A stretch of DNA of 64,000 bases, from assembly GCA_041688015.1 (NCBI GenBank), contig JBDNIY010000016.1, positions 178,438 through 242,437 of the forward strand, given 5' to 3'. The translations under genes were made by a program, and so were the position numbers. The stretch's first letter is position 1. Each line of letters opens with the position of its first letter. Origin of the DNA: Parvibaculum sp041688015 (GTDB lineage: Bacteria > Pseudomonadota > Alphaproteobacteria > Parvibaculales > Parvibaculaceae). Positions 63,802 to 64,000 of this stretch are shown here, in pieces. The notes below the pieces were generated by a model, which saw only the letters and a list, made by a program, of their open reading frames with translations, searched no databases and was not told where the DNA came from.

Positions 63802-64000
63802 AAACCATAAGCGACAAAATCGAAGCGTTCAGCGTGACCCGCCACAGCCCTCATGCTGCCCAGAGGGCGCCCGCACTCCTCGCACGAGCGCTAACAATTG
63901 CCGGGTCCGATTCGGGCGGCGAGGCCGGCATTCAGGCTGACTTGAAGACATTCAGCGCGTTCCGCGTCTACGGCATGAGCGTCCTGACAGCGGTGACGGC
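63798..64000 (+). CDS. thiD: Hydroxymethylpyrimidine/phosphomethylpyrimidine kinase, 5' part
   Basis: The window ends after 67 codons. ALTIAGSDSGGEAGIQADLKTFSA is the ThiD substrate-binding signature, followed by YGMSVLTAVT. It phosphorylates the pyrimidine half of thiamine. The ATG overlaps the lipA stop (ATGA). Its product, thiamine diphosphate, serves the same dehydrogenases that LipA lipoylates. Confidence 0.93.
   Translation, partial: MKTISDKIEAFSVTRHSPHAAQRAPALLARALTIAGSDSGGEAGIQADLKTFSAFRVYGMSVLTAVT

Overview
The window is chromosomal DNA from an alphaproteobacterium, probably of the Rhizobiales/Parvibaculales kind. The clearest sign is a very compact division and cell-wall (dcw) cluster read leftward: mraZ-rsmH-ftsL-ftsI-murE-murF-mraY-murD-ftsW-murG-murC-murB-ddl-ftsQ-ftsA-ftsZ, followed by lpxC, bamD, recN and the start of ligA (positions 1-23202). 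Most of these genes overlap by 4 bases or nearly touch. Ten-base-spaced TGGR boxes in front of mraZ look like its own operator. The RNase P RNA gene follows at 23521-23897.

Positions 24000-46000 hold ordinary chromosomal genes: a quinone oxidoreductase, a djlA-like/eamA/ampD run, a fused HyuA-HyuB hydantoinase/oxoprolinase, a methionine-cycle operon (ArsR-methyltransferase fusion, metF, and a methionine synthase split in two), mlaA and mlaC for phospholipid transport, ettA, an AI-2E-type permease, an MFS transporter, a CYP153-type alkane hydroxylase, a TetR regulator, and a frameshifted SnoaL-like gene. A 27-codon hydrophobic ORF with a strong but possibly sequestered ribosome binding site, and a structured palindromic element, lie between the hydantoinase and metH.

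Positions 46400-48765 are debris: an orphan ORF, a frameshifted ParB-like gene and the left part of an IS21-family element. At about 48765 the istA gene stops abruptly inside a truncated hemD-like gene. This is taken as the left edge of an acquired island that runs past the right end of the window.

The island (48765-64000) is almost wholly devoted to iron-sulfur cluster building and to enzymes that need such clusters or can bypass them. Leftward: a DUF1858-rhodanese protein, sufB-C-D-S-U, sufT, a 33-codon ORF, a CGFS glutaredoxin, bolA, then an Aquifex-type aconitase and a hemD remnant. Rightward from a shared control region: a MarR regulator with a C-terminal cysteine cluster, a DUF6522-like protein, a 7Fe ferredoxin, an unknown protein, a type II NADH dehydrogenase, lipoyl synthase and the start of thiD. 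The best reading is a mobile, self-regulated kit that maintains Fe-S assembly, the TCA cycle, lipoylation and NADH oxidation under some Fe-S-damaging stress. That reading is inferred from gene content and has no direct proof here.
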